From Achromobacter sp. B7 (lineage in GTDB: Bacteria > Pseudomonadota > Gammaproteobacteria > Burkholderiales > Burkholderiaceae_B): a stretch of 64,000 bases of DNA. The notes beneath the pieces are model-generated. The model saw only the letters and a list, made by a program, of their open reading frames with translations. It was not told where the DNA came from and made no database searches. The stretch spans positions 3,720,001 through 3,784,000 of the forward strand of contig NZ_CP032084.1 of the NCBI RefSeq assembly GCF_003600685.1, in the 5' to 3' direction. This document shows, in pieces, positions 36,717 through 45,336 of the stretch (positions within the stretch are counted from its first letter, which is position 1; every line of letters begins with the position of its first letter). The translations under genes and the position numbers were made by a program.

Positions 36717-37547
36717 ATGTCCATCGATCACTACGAGAACTTTCCCGTCGCCTCGCTGCTGTTGCCGCGCAGGCTGCGCGGCGCCGTGACCGATATCTAC
36801 CGGTTTGCCCGCGCCGCGGACGATATTGCCGATGAAGGCAGCGCGTCCGACGAAGAACGGCTGGCGCAACTGGCGGCTTTCCGCACCGAACTGCACCGCA
36901 TCGGCGCCGAACCGGGCGTGACGCCCGCGCCGGGCTTGCCGCCGCTGGCCGACATCTTTACGCCGCTGGCCCAGACCATCGCGCGCCACCAACTGCCCAT
37001 CACGCCGTTCTACGACCTGCTGTCCGCATTCGAGCAGGACATCACCGTCAAGCGCTACGAAGACTACGGCACGCTTGCCGACTACTGCACGCGCTCGGCC
37101 AACCCGGTGGGCCGCCTGATGCTGCATCTGTTCGACGCGTGCAGCCCCCAGGACGTGGCCGAAAGCGACGCCATCTGCACCGGCTTGCAGCTGGTGAACT
37201 TTTGGCAGGACGTGCGGGTCGATTGGCACAAGCAGCGCGTGTACCTGCCGCAAGAAGACCTGCGCCGCCATGGCATTACCGAAGAAGACCTGGCGGCGTG
37301 CCGGCTGACCCCGCAATGGCGCGAGCTGATGGCCTTCGAGGTCGAACGCACGCGTGCACTGCTACACTTCGGCGCTCCGCTGGCGCGCCGCTTGCCCGGC
37401 CGCATCGGCCTGGAGCTGCGCCTGGTGGTGCAAGGCGGGCTGCGCGTGCTGGAGCGTATCGAGGCGAGCGGCTACGATGTATTCATGAACCGCCCCGAAT
37501 TGGGCGCCAAAGACTGGGCCATCATGCTGTGGCGCTCTATCAAGTAA
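36717..37547 (+). CDS. hpnC: Hydroxysqualene synthase
   Basis: HpnC turns presqualene diphosphate into hydroxysqualene. The 276-residue all-helical prenyltransferase has an aspartate-rich FARAADDIADE near residues 30-40 and a second NFWQDVRVDWHKQRVYLP near 160. It begins the hpnCDE operon, divergent from alr with 151 bp between, and is followed by hpnD after 16 bp. Confidence 0.94.
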   Translation: MSIDHYENFPVASLLLPRRLRGAVTDIYRFARAADDIADEGSASDEERLAQLAAFRTELHRIGAEPGVTPAPGLPPLADIFTPLAQTIARHQLPITPFYDLLSAFEQDITVKRYEDYGTLADYCTRSANPVGRLMLHLFDACSPQDVAESDAICTGLQLVNFWQDVRVDWHKQRVYLPQEDLRRHGITEEDLAACRLTPQWRELMAFEVERTRALLHFGAPLARRLPGRIGLELRLVVQGGLRVLERIEASGYDVFMNRPELGAKDWAIMLWRSIK

Positions 37548-37563
37548 CAGGCCCTGCCTATCT

Positions 37564-38427
37564 ATGACCCCTGACGAATATTGCCAGGAGAAAGCCGCCA
37601 AAAGCGGTTCCAGCTTCTACTACTCATTCCTGTTCCTGCCGCCCGAACGCCGCCGCGCGATCACGGCGCTTTACGCCTACTGCCGCGAAGTGGACGACGT
37701 GGTCGACGAATGCACCGACCCGTCGCTGGCCCGCATCAAGCTGGCCTGGTGGCGCACGCAGGTCGACCAGATGTTCGACGGCAAGCCCGATCACCCCGTG
37801 ACGCGCGCGCTGCAACCGCACCTACAAACCTGTTCCATCACCCGCGAACGCTTGCTGGCCGTGGTGGACGGCATGGAAATGGACCTGGACCAGACGCGCT
37901 ACCTGGACTGGCCCGGCCTGCGCAAATACTGCTGGCACGCGGCCGGCGTGGTGGGCGAATTGTCCGCCGGCGTGTTCGGCTATAGCGATCCCAAGACGCT
38001 GGTCTATGCCGAAAAGCTGGGCCTGGCGTTCCAGATGACGAACATCATCCGCGACGTCGGCGACGACGCGCGCCGGGGCCGCATCTACATCCCGGTCAAC
38101 GACATGCAGCAGTTCGAGGTCAAGGCCTCGGACATCCTGAATGGCGAATACTCCGAGCGCTTCAGCGCGCTGATGAAGTTCCAGGCCGATCGCGCCCGCG
38201 AACTCTATCGCGAAGCCATGAGCAACCTGCCCGAGGTCGACCGCCGTTCGCAGCGGCCGGGCTTGATGATGGCGGCCATCTACTACGCGCTGCTTGATGA
38301 AATCGAGCGCGACAACTGGCAGGTGCTGCACCAGCGCATCTCGCTCACGCCACTGCGCAAGCTGTGGCTGGCCTGGAAAACGTGGGTGGGCGGCGGACGC
38401 GGACTGGTCCGCCGGCTGGCGCGGTGA
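37564..38427 (+). CDS. hpnD: Presqualene diphosphate synthase
   Basis: HpnD condenses two farnesyl diphosphates. The 287-residue product has SSFYYSFLFLPPERRRA, the first aspartate motif YCREVDDVVDEC and the second NIIRDVGDDARRGRIYIP. The last bases overlap the GTG start of hpnE, so the two are coupled. Confidence 0.95.
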   Translation: MTPDEYCQEKAAKSGSSFYYSFLFLPPERRRAITALYAYCREVDDVVDECTDPSLARIKLAWWRTQVDQMFDGKPDHPVTRALQPHLQTCSITRERLLAVVDGMEMDLDQTRYLDWPGLRKYCWHAAGVVGELSAGVFGYSDPKTLVYAEKLGLAFQMTNIIRDVGDDARRGRIYIPVNDMQQFEVKASDILNGEYSERFSALMKFQADRARELYREAMSNLPEVDRRSQRPGLMMAAIYYALLDEIERDNWQVLHQRISLTPLRKLWLAWKTWVGGGRGLVRRLAR

Positions 38428-39746
38428 AGGCGGCGGTAATCGGCGCGGGCTGGGCCGGCTTGGCGGCCAGCATCGCGCTGCGCGAAGCCGGCGCCAAGGT
38501 CACGGTATTTGAAGCCGGCCACACGCCCGGCGGCCGCGCGCGCCGCGTCTTCCATGAATCGTTTGAAGCGCCGCTGGACAACGGCCAGCACATTTTGTCG
38601 GGCGCCTACCGGCATACGCTGGCGCTGATGCGCCGCGTGGGCCGCAACCCCGATGCGCTGCTGATGCGCCGGCCGCTGCGGCTGGCCAGCCTGGACGGGC
38701 GCTTTCGCCTGTCCGCGCCCCGGCTGCCCGCGCCCCTGCACATGGCCGCCGCCTTGCTGTTTGCACGCGGCCTGAGCTGGGCCGACCGCTATGCGTCGCT
38801 GCGCCTGATGCGCGGTTTGAAAGCCATGTCCTGGTCTCCGCCGCGCGACTGGACAGTGCTGCATCTGCTGCACTATCACGCGCAGTCCGATGCGCTGATC
38901 CGGCAGCTTTGGGAACCGCTGTGCCTGGCGGCGCTGAACACCCCGTGCGCCACCGCCAGCGCCACACTGTTTGCGCGCGTGTTGCGCGACAGCCTGGCAG
39001 GCACGCGCGAAGACAGCGATCTGCTGCTGCCCTGCACCGACCTGTCGGCGCTGTGGCCCGACGCCGCGGCGCGCCAGGTCACCATGCGCTACGGCAACAC
39101 GGTGCGCCAGCTGCATCCGTCGGACGACGGCATTGTGGTCAACCAGGAACGCTTTGACGCCGCCGTGCTGGCCGTGCCCCCGACGTACGCGGCTCGCTTG
39201 CTGGACGCGTCCTTGCGCCAAGCCGGCGCGACGGGCCTGCTGGAAGCGCTGAAGGCCTTTGACTACCTGCCCATCGCCACCCTGAACGTGCGGCTGGCCG
39301 AACCCTGGCGGCTGCCCGAACCCATGATGATGCTGCGCGAGGAAGCCGCGCGCGGGCATGTGGGGCAATGGGTTTTTGACCGTGCGCAATTGGCGGGTGA
39401 CGCCAAGGCGGGCGAATTTGCCGTGGTGGCCAGCGCCGCCACCAGCATCGCCGAACGCAACCGGCGCCAGGTGATCGAAGCGCTGATCGACCAGGTGGCC
39501 GAACAGGCGGCGCGCCATCCCGCGCGTTTGCCCCCCATGCCGGAAGTGACGGCGGCCGAACTGCTCATTGAAAAGCGCGCCACTTTCGCGGCGGTGCCGG
39601 GCGTGACGCGCCCACTGAACACTACCCCATGGCGCACGCTGGCCCTGGCGGGCGACTGGACCGATACCGGCTACCCCGGCGTGCTGGAAGGCGCGGTGCG
39701 CAGCGGCCTGCAAGCCGCTCGCGTGTTGAACCCCCGCGCCGATTAA
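38424..39746 (+). CDS. hpnE: Hydroxysqualene dehydroxylase
   Basis: HpnE reduces hydroxysqualene to squalene using FAD. The 440-residue flavoprotein opens with the Rossmann motif VIGAGWAGLAASIALREAG and GGRARR, and closes with the FAD-binding LALAGDWTDTGYPGVLEGAVRSG. The GTG at 38424 overlaps the hpnD stop. No squalene-hopene cyclase is in the window, so the fate of squalene must be decided elsewhere. Confidence 0.95.
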   Translation: MKAAVIGAGWAGLAASIALREAGAKVTVFEAGHTPGGRARRVFHESFEAPLDNGQHILSGAYRHTLALMRRVGRNPDALLMRRPLRLASLDGRFRLSAPRLPAPLHMAAALLFARGLSWADRYASLRLMRGLKAMSWSPPRDWTVLHLLHYHAQSDALIRQLWEPLCLAALNTPCATASATLFARVLRDSLAGTREDSDLLLPCTDLSALWPDAAARQVTMRYGNTVRQLHPSDDGIVVNQERFDAAVLAVPPTYAARLLDASLRQAGATGLLEALKAFDYLPIATLNVRLAEPWRLPEPMMMLREEAARGHVGQWVFDRAQLAGDAKAGEFAVVASAATSIAERNRRQVIEALIDQVAEQAARHPARLPPMPEVTAAELLIEKRATFAAVPGVTRPLNTTPWRTLALAGDWTDTGYPGVLEGAVRSGLQAARVLNPRAD

Positions 39747-39795
39747 CGCGTGAACGCGGCGGGCGCAAGCCCGCCGCCCGCGCGTAGCGGCAGGG

Positions 39796-39850
39796 CTTGG
39801 CCGTAGCGCGTAGCCGCAGGGCTTGGCCGTAGCGCTTGGCCGTAGCACCC
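39796..39850. repeat. Repeats of a cttggccgtagcg-type unit
   Basis: Between the convergent ends of hpnE and crcB the unit cagggcttggccgtagcgcg and shorter forms recur three times. The stretch 39747-39950 otherwise holds the 7-bp array described next and no gene. Confidence 0.6.
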
Positions 39851-39883
39851 AACCCCAGCGTTTTGCCGCGGCACTTAACCGTG

Positions 39884-39953
39884 GCGCCTGACGCCTACCG
39901 CCTTACGCCTAACGCCTTGCGCCTCGCGCATCGCGCATCGCGCCTTGCCCCTA
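39884..39953. repeat. 7-bp tandem repeat reaching into the crcB stop codon
   Basis: Nine 7-bp units of the type (a/g)cgcct(t/a/g/c), namely gcgcctg, acgccta, ccgcctt, acgccta, acgcctt, gcgcctc, gcgcatc, gcgcatc, gcgcctt, end in gcccctag, which contains the minus-strand crcB stop at 39951-39953. Confidence 0.75.
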
Positions 39954-40343
39954 GCGCAGCCAGTGCACCGTGGCGATGCCCGCGGCCGTCAGCGCCAAGG
40001 ACCCCGCCAGACTCACCCCCGCATAGCCCAGGGCCGTACCATACGCGCCGCGCTCAAGCATCGATACCGTTTCCGCCGAGAAGGTGGAAAACGTCGTCAA
40101 GCCTCCCATGAACCCGGTGATGGCGCCCAGCCGGATCCACGTCGGCCATTCGGGGTGCCCGGCCACCAGCGCCAACGCCACGCCCACGAAATAACCGCCC
40201 GCCAGATTCACCGTGAACGTGCCCCAGGGCCACGACTCGACGTTCAGCCACAGGCTGACCAGCCAACGCGTCCAGGCACCCAGCACGGCGCCCAGGCCCA
40301 CGGCCAGGAAATTCAACGGGATCAGGGTTTGATAGGCAGACAT
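39951..40343 (-). CDS. crcB: Fluoride ion channel
   Basis: A 130-residue four-span Fluc/CrcB channel that lets fluoride leave the cell. LGAVLGAWTRWLVSLWL, the NLAGGYFVG region with the conserved Asn, and GFMGGLTTFSTFSAE are the family motifs. The ATG at 40343 (MSAYQTLIPLNF) is used. I looked for a fluoride riboswitch before it and did not find a convincing one. Confidence 0.94.
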   Translation of the reverse strand: MSAYQTLIPLNFLAVGLGAVLGAWTRWLVSLWLNVESWPWGTFTVNLAGGYFVGVALALVAGHPEWPTWIRLGAITGFMGGLTTFSTFSAETVSMLERGAYGTALGYAGVSLAGSLALTAAGIATVHWLR

Positions 40344-40562
40344 AAGTCGGGGCGCCTGACATCGGCCGGCGCGCAAGGCAAAAGACCAGCAGCAGCATAA
40401 CGCGCCCAAGGCGCAGCCGCGCAACAACCGTCAACGCGCAGCGGCGTAGGGATCGTGAACGCGCCGGCGCGTGGGAACCGTCAACGCGCCACCCGCTTTG
40501 CCCCCGCGCCGCCTTCGAAATCGATTGAAATCAGCGTCCGTGAACCGCCCGGTCTTTTATAC

Positions 40563-40576
40563 GAGTAATTCTCATT
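40563..40576. promoter_or_regulatory. Candidate Fur box
   Basis: GAGTAATTCTCATT (AATGAGAATTACTC on the other strand) resembles the TGAGAAT-N-ATTCTC core of Fur boxes in this group. It lies 36 bp before the PepSY gene in an AT-rich stretch (ttttatacgagtaattctc). Confidence 0.6.
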
Positions 40577-40612
40577 AAATGTTAGAATCCGCCGCTTCAA
40601 ACCGAATCCCGC

Positions 40613-41239
40613 ATGGACAGTCAACCCACTCCACGGCGCCGGGCCTACTGGCTCAAGACGCTGCATCAATGGCATTGGATCAGCTCGGCGCTATGCCTGC
40701 TGGGCATGCTGCTGTTTGCTGTCACCGGCCTCACGCTGAACAACGCGTCGCACATCGAATCCCGTGCGGTGGTAACGAGCCGGCAAGCGCAATTGCCCGG
40801 CCCCGTCCTTAAGCAACTGACCGCGCCGTCCGACCAGAAAAAGGCGCCGTTGCCGGCCCCTGTCGCACGGTGGCTGGACGATACGCTGGATGCCGGGGCC
40901 GCGGGCAGGGCCGCCGAATGGTCCGCCGACGAGGTCTACCTGTCATTGCCCCGCGCGGGCGGCGACGCCTGGCTGTCCATCGACCGCGCCAGCGGCGATG
41001 TCGAATACGAGCGCACCGATCGCGGATGGGTGTCTTACCTGAACGATTTGCACAAGGGCCGCAACACCGGCCTGGCCTGGAGCTGGTTCCTGGACATCTT
41101 CGCCGTTGCCTGCCTGGTCTTTTCGCTGACCGGGCTGGTGCTGCTGAAGATGCACGCCGGCAACCGCAGCGCCACCTGGCCCATGGTGGGGCTGGGCGTC
41201 GTGATTCCCGTCGTCCTGGCGCTGCTCTTCATCCACTGA
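40613..41239 (+). CDS. PepSY-associated membrane protein
   Basis: A 208-residue inner-membrane protein with an N-terminal span (SSALCLLGMLLFAVTGLTL), a periplasmic PepSY-like part (VYLSLPRAGGDAWLSIDRASGDVEYER) and two C-terminal spans (WFLDIFAVACLVFSLTGLVLL and WPMVGLGVVIPVVLALLFI). Conserved His residues in TLHQWHWISSA and NDLHKGRN could bind haem. Proteins of this type pass electrons across the membrane in iron-reduction systems. It heads a five-gene operon behind a Fur box. Confidence 0.88.
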   Translation: MDSQPTPRRRAYWLKTLHQWHWISSALCLLGMLLFAVTGLTLNNASHIESRAVVTSRQAQLPGPVLKQLTAPSDQKKAPLPAPVARWLDDTLDAGAAGRAAEWSADEVYLSLPRAGGDAWLSIDRASGDVEYERTDRGWVSYLNDLHKGRNTGLAWSWFLDIFAVACLVFSLTGLVLLKMHAGNRSATWPMVGLGVVIPVVLALLFIH

Positions 41240-41281
41240 TGCTCGTCCCCTGATTCCTTCGATCCGCCCCTGGAGATTTCC

Positions 41282-41797
41282 ATGCGCAAACTGTTGTTGT
41301 CGGCCCTCTTGGCCGGCGCGATCGCCCGAACGGCCAATGCGGCCGACATCGGCCTGTCCATCGAGGTGCCGCGCCTGGATGTGGCCGAATACCACCGCCC
41401 GTACGTCGCGATCTGGATCGAAAACCCCGACCAGAGCGTGGCCGCCGACCTGGCCGTCTGGTACGACGTGGCCAAGAAGAACAACGAAGGCACCGAGTGG
41501 CTCAAGGACATGCGCCAATGGTGGCGCCGCAGCGGCCGCAACCAGCAGTTCCCGGTGGACGGAGTCAGCGGCGCGACCAAGCCCGTGGGCAAGCACACGC
41601 TGAGCTTTGACGCGGCCTCCAAGCCCTTGGCATCCCTCAAACCCGGCCAGTACGCGGTCGTGGTGGAAGCGGCGCGTGAAGTCGGCGGCCGTGAATTGGT
41701 GCGCATTCCCTTCCAGTGGCCCGCGCAAAAGGCCGAACAACTGACCGCGCAAGGCGAACACGAACTGGGCGCCATCGCGCTCAACCTCAAACCCTGA
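41282..41797 (+). CDS. Exported DUF2271 protein with flavinylation motif
   Basis: The 171-residue product has a cleavable signal peptide (MRKLLLSALLAGAIARTANA, cut after residue 20) and a DUF2271 domain (VAIWIENPDQSVAADLAVWYDVAKKN). Residues 93-99 read DGVSGAT, the D-x-x-(S/T)-G-A-(T/S) pattern to which ApbE attaches FMN through the last Thr. With apbE two genes downstream, the protein is predicted to be a periplasmic FMN carrier. The attachment is inferred. Confidence 0.88.
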   Translation: MRKLLLSALLAGAIARTANAADIGLSIEVPRLDVAEYHRPYVAIWIENPDQSVAADLAVWYDVAKKNNEGTEWLKDMRQWWRRSGRNQQFPVDGVSGATKPVGKHTLSFDAASKPLASLKPGQYAVVVEAAREVGGRELVRIPFQWPAQKAEQLTAQGEHELGAIALNLKP

Positions 41798-41826
41798 TGC
41801 CCCGCATGCCTTCAAGGACCGCAACC

Positions 41827-42627
41827 ATGAAATCCGCCGCCAAACTGGCCGCCGCCCTGGCGCTGTGCCTGCCCTTTGCCGCCCACGCGCATGACGTGTG
41901 GATCGTGCCGTCGTCCACCGTGCTGTCGGGCACCGACAGCTGGATCACCGTTGACGCCGCCGTCGGCAACGACAAGTTCTACTTCAACCATGCGCCGATG
42001 CGCCTGGACGGCCTGGCCGTCATCGCGCCGGACGGCAACCCCGCCGAAGCCGAAAACCTGAACCGTGGCAAGCTGCGCAGCACGTTCGACCTGCAACTGA
42101 AGCAAAGCGGCACGTATCGCGTGGCCGTGGTCAACGACGGCGTGTTTGCGCGCTGGAAGGAAGACGGCAAGAACAAGCGCTACTTCGGCAAGGTCGAAGG
42201 CATGGCGCAGGCGGTACCCGCCAACGCGCAAGAACTGGAAGTGTCCCAAAGCCTGGGCCGAGTCGAAACGTTCGTGACGGCGGGCAAGCCGTCGACCATC
42301 AAGCCGGTGGGCCGTGGCCTGGAGCTGGCGCCGGTCACGCACCCGAACGACTTATTCACGGACGAAGCGGCCAGCTTCCAGATGCTGCTGGACGGCCAGC
42401 CCGCCGCCAACCTGGAAGTGAACGTCGTACCCGGCGGCAGCCGCTATCGCGACAAGGTCGGCGAGATCAAGCTGACCACCGACAAGGACGGCAAGTTCTC
42501 GGTCAAGTGGCCGCAGCCCGGCCTGTACTGGATCGAGGCCGGCATGGAAGACGCCAAGGTCAGCGTGCCGAAGGCAACCAAGCGCCGCCTGTCCTACGCC
42601 GGCACCGTCGAAGTGCTGCAACCCTGA
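41827..42627 (+). CDS. Exported DUF4198 protein
   Basis: A 266-residue periplasmic protein: signal peptide MKSAAKLAAALALCLPFAAHA followed at once by HDVWIVPSSTVLSG, the N-terminal His motif of DUF4198, and a C-terminal beta-sandwich (EIKLTTDKDGKFSVKWPQPGLYWIEA). DUF4198 proteins (NikM-like) are often linked to metal uptake, and the free N-terminal His after cleavage could bind metal. It is the third gene of the operon, with only 3 bp to apbE. Confidence 0.88.
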   Translation: MKSAAKLAAALALCLPFAAHAHDVWIVPSSTVLSGTDSWITVDAAVGNDKFYFNHAPMRLDGLAVIAPDGNPAEAENLNRGKLRSTFDLQLKQSGTYRVAVVNDGVFARWKEDGKNKRYFGKVEGMAQAVPANAQELEVSQSLGRVETFVTAGKPSTIKPVGRGLELAPVTHPNDLFTDEAASFQMLLDGQPAANLEVNVVPGGSRYRDKVGEIKLTTDKDGKFSVKWPQPGLYWIEAGMEDAKVSVPKATKRRLSYAGTVEVLQP

Positions 42628-42630
42628 GGC

Positions 42631-43761
42631 GTGCGCGTGTCGGCAGCCCGGTCCTATGCGCCTCGCGGCACGGCGCCCCCCGCCGTGCGCGTGAGCTATG
42701 GCGCCATGCCGGCGGCGCGCCCCGCATCCCCAGCGTTGTCAGCATCGCCAGCCTTGTCAGCGTTGCCCGCCGTGGCCACGTGGTCCGCGCCGACCGCGCT
42801 GCCTGCCCCGCCCGCACAGCCCGCGCTGGCAGCGTTAGCGGGCGCGACCATGGGCACAACGTGGTCCGCACGCCTGGCGCTGCCGGCCCGCATCGACAGT
42901 GCCGCCGCGCGCCGCGCTATCCAGGCGGCGCTGGACGACGTCGTGGCGCAGATGAGTACCTGGGAATCGGCCTCCGACATCACGCGGTTCAACCGGGCCC
43001 CAGAAGGCTGGCAGGTGCTGCCCGACGGTTTTTTCTACGTGCTGCGCCATGCCCTGGCCTTGGCCGAGGACAGCGGCGGCGCGTATGACCCAACGGTGGG
43101 GCCGCTGGTCAACGCCTGGGGCTTTGGCCCGCACCAGCGCGCGTTTGAACCGCCCTCGCCTGCCGCCATCGACGCGGCGCGCGCGCGTTGCGGTTGGCGC
43201 CGCGTGCCGCTGGACGTGGCACGGCAAGCCGCGATGCAGCCCGGCGGCACGTACCTGGATCTGTCTTCCATCGCCAAAGGCCATGGCGTGGACCGCGCGG
43301 CCTTGGCGCTGGACGCGCTCGGTATCTCGCAATACCTGGTGGAAGTGGGCGGCGAATTGCGCGCGCGCGGCAGGCGGCCCGATGGCCAAGCCTGGCGCGT
43401 CGCGATCGAGGTGCCGGATGCCAGCGACCAGCACGCGCTGGCCTTGCCCCTGCAAGACCTTTGCATCGCCACGTCCGGCGACTATCGGCGACACGCCGGC
43501 AGCGGCGACGCACGCTATGCCCACACCATCGATCCGCGTAGCGGGCAGCCGGTGCGCAACAACGTGGCGTCCGTGTCCGTGCTGCACGCCGAATGCATGC
43601 AGGCGGACGCGCTGGCCACGGTCTTGACGGTGCTGGGCGAGGCCGACGGCCTGGCCTACGCCCGCCGCCACGACCTGGCGTCCCTGTTCATCCTGCGCGA
43701 CGCCCACGATTACCGCGTCGTCGCCACCCCGGCGTTTCAGGCGCTGGCCCGAACTTCCTGA
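42631..43761 (+). CDS. apbE: FAD:protein FMN transferase
   Basis: The 376-residue product attaches FMN from FAD to a Thr in partner proteins. TMGTTWSARL, DPTVGPLVNAWGFGP, YLDLSSIAKGHGVD and VEVGGELRARG are the ApbE motifs, and the C-terminal TVLTVLGEADGLA is also typical. The first 70 residues are Ala/Pro-rich with a PALSALPA-type repetition and no clear signal peptide, so the true start may be later (for example an ATG at 42706). The target is most likely the DUF2271 protein. Confidence 0.92.
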   Translation: MRVSAARSYAPRGTAPPAVRVSYGAMPAARPASPALSASPALSALPAVATWSAPTALPAPPAQPALAALAGATMGTTWSARLALPARIDSAAARRAIQAALDDVVAQMSTWESASDITRFNRAPEGWQVLPDGFFYVLRHALALAEDSGGAYDPTVGPLVNAWGFGPHQRAFEPPSPAAIDAARARCGWRRVPLDVARQAAMQPGGTYLDLSSIAKGHGVDRAALALDALGISQYLVEVGGELRARGRRPDGQAWRVAIEVPDASDQHALALPLQDLCIATSGDYRRHAGSGDARYAHTIDPRSGQPVRNNVASVSVLHAECMQADALATVLTVLGEADGLAYARRHDLASLFILRDAHDYRVVATPAFQALARTS

Positions 43762-43765
43762 CCCG

Positions 43766-45163
43766 ATGAGCCCTACCCGATTGTTCGCCGCAGCGTGCGT
43801 GGTGGCAGTGTGGCTGCTGCTGTGCCTGTGGGCGTGGCGCCGCGCGCGGCGGCATCAGGCCAGCCAGGCGCGGGCGCTGGCCGCCTTGAGCCTGAACGCC
43901 GACGGGGGTTCTGATTCCGATGCCGTGCTGATCGCATATGCCAGCCAGACCGGCTATGCGGAGGCCCTGGCCGAACAAACCGCGCAATCACTGCGCGCGG
44001 GCGGCCTGACGGTGCATGTGGCGTCGCTGGGGCAGCTGGATGTGGCGCGCTTGTCGGGGCAATCGCCCGCCTACCGCCGCGTGCTGTTCGTGGTCAGCAC
44101 CTATGGCGAAGGCGATCCGCCCGACGCCGCGGCCGCCTTTGCCAGCCAGATGCAGGCCGCGCCCTCCCGGGCATTGGCCGGTGTGCAGGTTGCGGTGCTG
44201 GCGCTGGGCGATAGCGAATACACGCGGTTCTGCGGTTTTGGGCATCAGCTGAACGACTGGCTGCACGCCCAGGGCGCCACCCCCTTGTTCGACATGGTGG
44301 AAGTGGACAACGGCGACCCCGCTGCGCTGCGCCACTGGCAACATCACCTGAGCCTGTTGACCGGCCGCAGCGACCTGCCCGATTGGCAGGCGCCGGACTA
44401 CGAACCGTGGCGGCTCGCAGCGCGCACGCTGCAAAACCCCGGCAGCGCGGGCGGTCCATGCTACCTGTTGACGCTAACCCCGCCGGCCCACGGCAAGCCA
44501 AGTTGGCTGGCTGGCGATATCGCGGAAATCGGCCCCCGGCTGGAACGCGGCGGGCCGATGCAAGCACACCGCGAATATTCCATTGCGTCGCTGCCGGAAG
44601 AGGGGGCCATTGACCTGCTGGTGCGCCAGATGCCCGGGGCAGACGGCGGCCTGGGCGTAGGTAGCGGCTGGCTGACACAGGTGGCGCAGGTGGGCGATCA
44701 GATCGATCTGCGCGTACGCACCAATCGCAACTTCCATGCGCCGGACGATGGCCGTCCGATGATATTGGTGGGTAACGGCACCGGGCTGGCCGGGCTGCGC
44801 GCGCTGATCAAGGCGCGACGCGCGGCGGGGCATCGACGCAACTGGCTGATCTTCGGCGAACGCAACGCCGCGCACGATGCATTTTGCCGCGCCGACATCG
44901 ACGTCTGGAAAGCCGACGGCACGCTGGAACGCGTGGACACCGTTTATTCGCGCGACCAAGCCCAGCGCCGCTACGTGCAACACGTGCTGCGCGAGCAAGC
45001 CGATGCGTTACGCGCCTGGGTGGCGGACGGCGCCGCCATCTACGTCTGCGGCAGCCTGCAAGGCATGGCGTCCGGGGTAGACGCGGCACTGCAAGACGTG
45101 CTGGGCGACGACGCCTTGCAGGCGTTGCTGCACGCCGGCCGTTACCGGCGCGACGTGTACTAA
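43766..45163 (+). CDS. Membrane-anchored flavodoxin/FNR-type reductase
   Basis: A 465-residue flavoprotein of the CysJ/sulfite-reductase-like type: one N-terminal span (LFAAACVVAVWLLLCLWAW), a flavodoxin domain (IAYASQTGYAEALAEQTA; STYGEGDPPDAA; LGDSEYTRFCGFG), then an FNR part with the FAD motif REYSIAS near residue 272 and the NADPH-binding GNGTGLAGLRALIKAR. It should draw electrons from NADPH and feed the PepSY membrane protein. Start is 4 bp after apbE. Confidence 0.93.
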   Translation: MSPTRLFAAACVVAVWLLLCLWAWRRARRHQASQARALAALSLNADGGSDSDAVLIAYASQTGYAEALAEQTAQSLRAGGLTVHVASLGQLDVARLSGQSPAYRRVLFVVSTYGEGDPPDAAAAFASQMQAAPSRALAGVQVAVLALGDSEYTRFCGFGHQLNDWLHAQGATPLFDMVEVDNGDPAALRHWQHHLSLLTGRSDLPDWQAPDYEPWRLAARTLQNPGSAGGPCYLLTLTPPAHGKPSWLAGDIAEIGPRLERGGPMQAHREYSIASLPEEGAIDLLVRQMPGADGGLGVGSGWLTQVAQVGDQIDLRVRTNRNFHAPDDGRPMILVGNGTGLAGLRALIKARRAAGHRRNWLIFGERNAAHDAFCRADIDVWKADGTLERVDTVYSRDQAQRRYVQHVLREQADALRAWVADGAAIYVCGSLQGMASGVDAALQDVLGDDALQALLHAGRYRRDVY

Positions 45164-45230
45164 GGCTACGGCGCTGCGCCCGACACTATCGCAGCCGGGA
45201 CCTGCCGCAGCCCGGCCCCAGTTGCTGATT

Positions 45231-45336
45231 GCGGCTTGATCTCGCGCGGATCGATCTCATTGCAGCTTGATCGCATCGCAGCTTGATCGCATCACAGCCG
45301 GCCCGCATCACAGCCAGATCTCATTGCAGCTTGATC
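45231..45336. repeat. Repeated copies of the Bug gene end
   Basis: The 20-bp string gatctcattgcagcttgatc occurs exactly at 45253-45272 and 45317-45336; the second copy is the last codons and stop of the minus-strand Bug gene. Two diverged copies (gcatcgcagcttgatc at 45273-45288; gcggcttgatc at 45231-45241) fill the space between. Confidence 0.8.

Noticed and set aside
40344..40440. A fluoride riboswitch upstream of crcB
   Set aside because: GATG and short pairings are present, but the conserved pseudoknot sequence of the motif could not be found.
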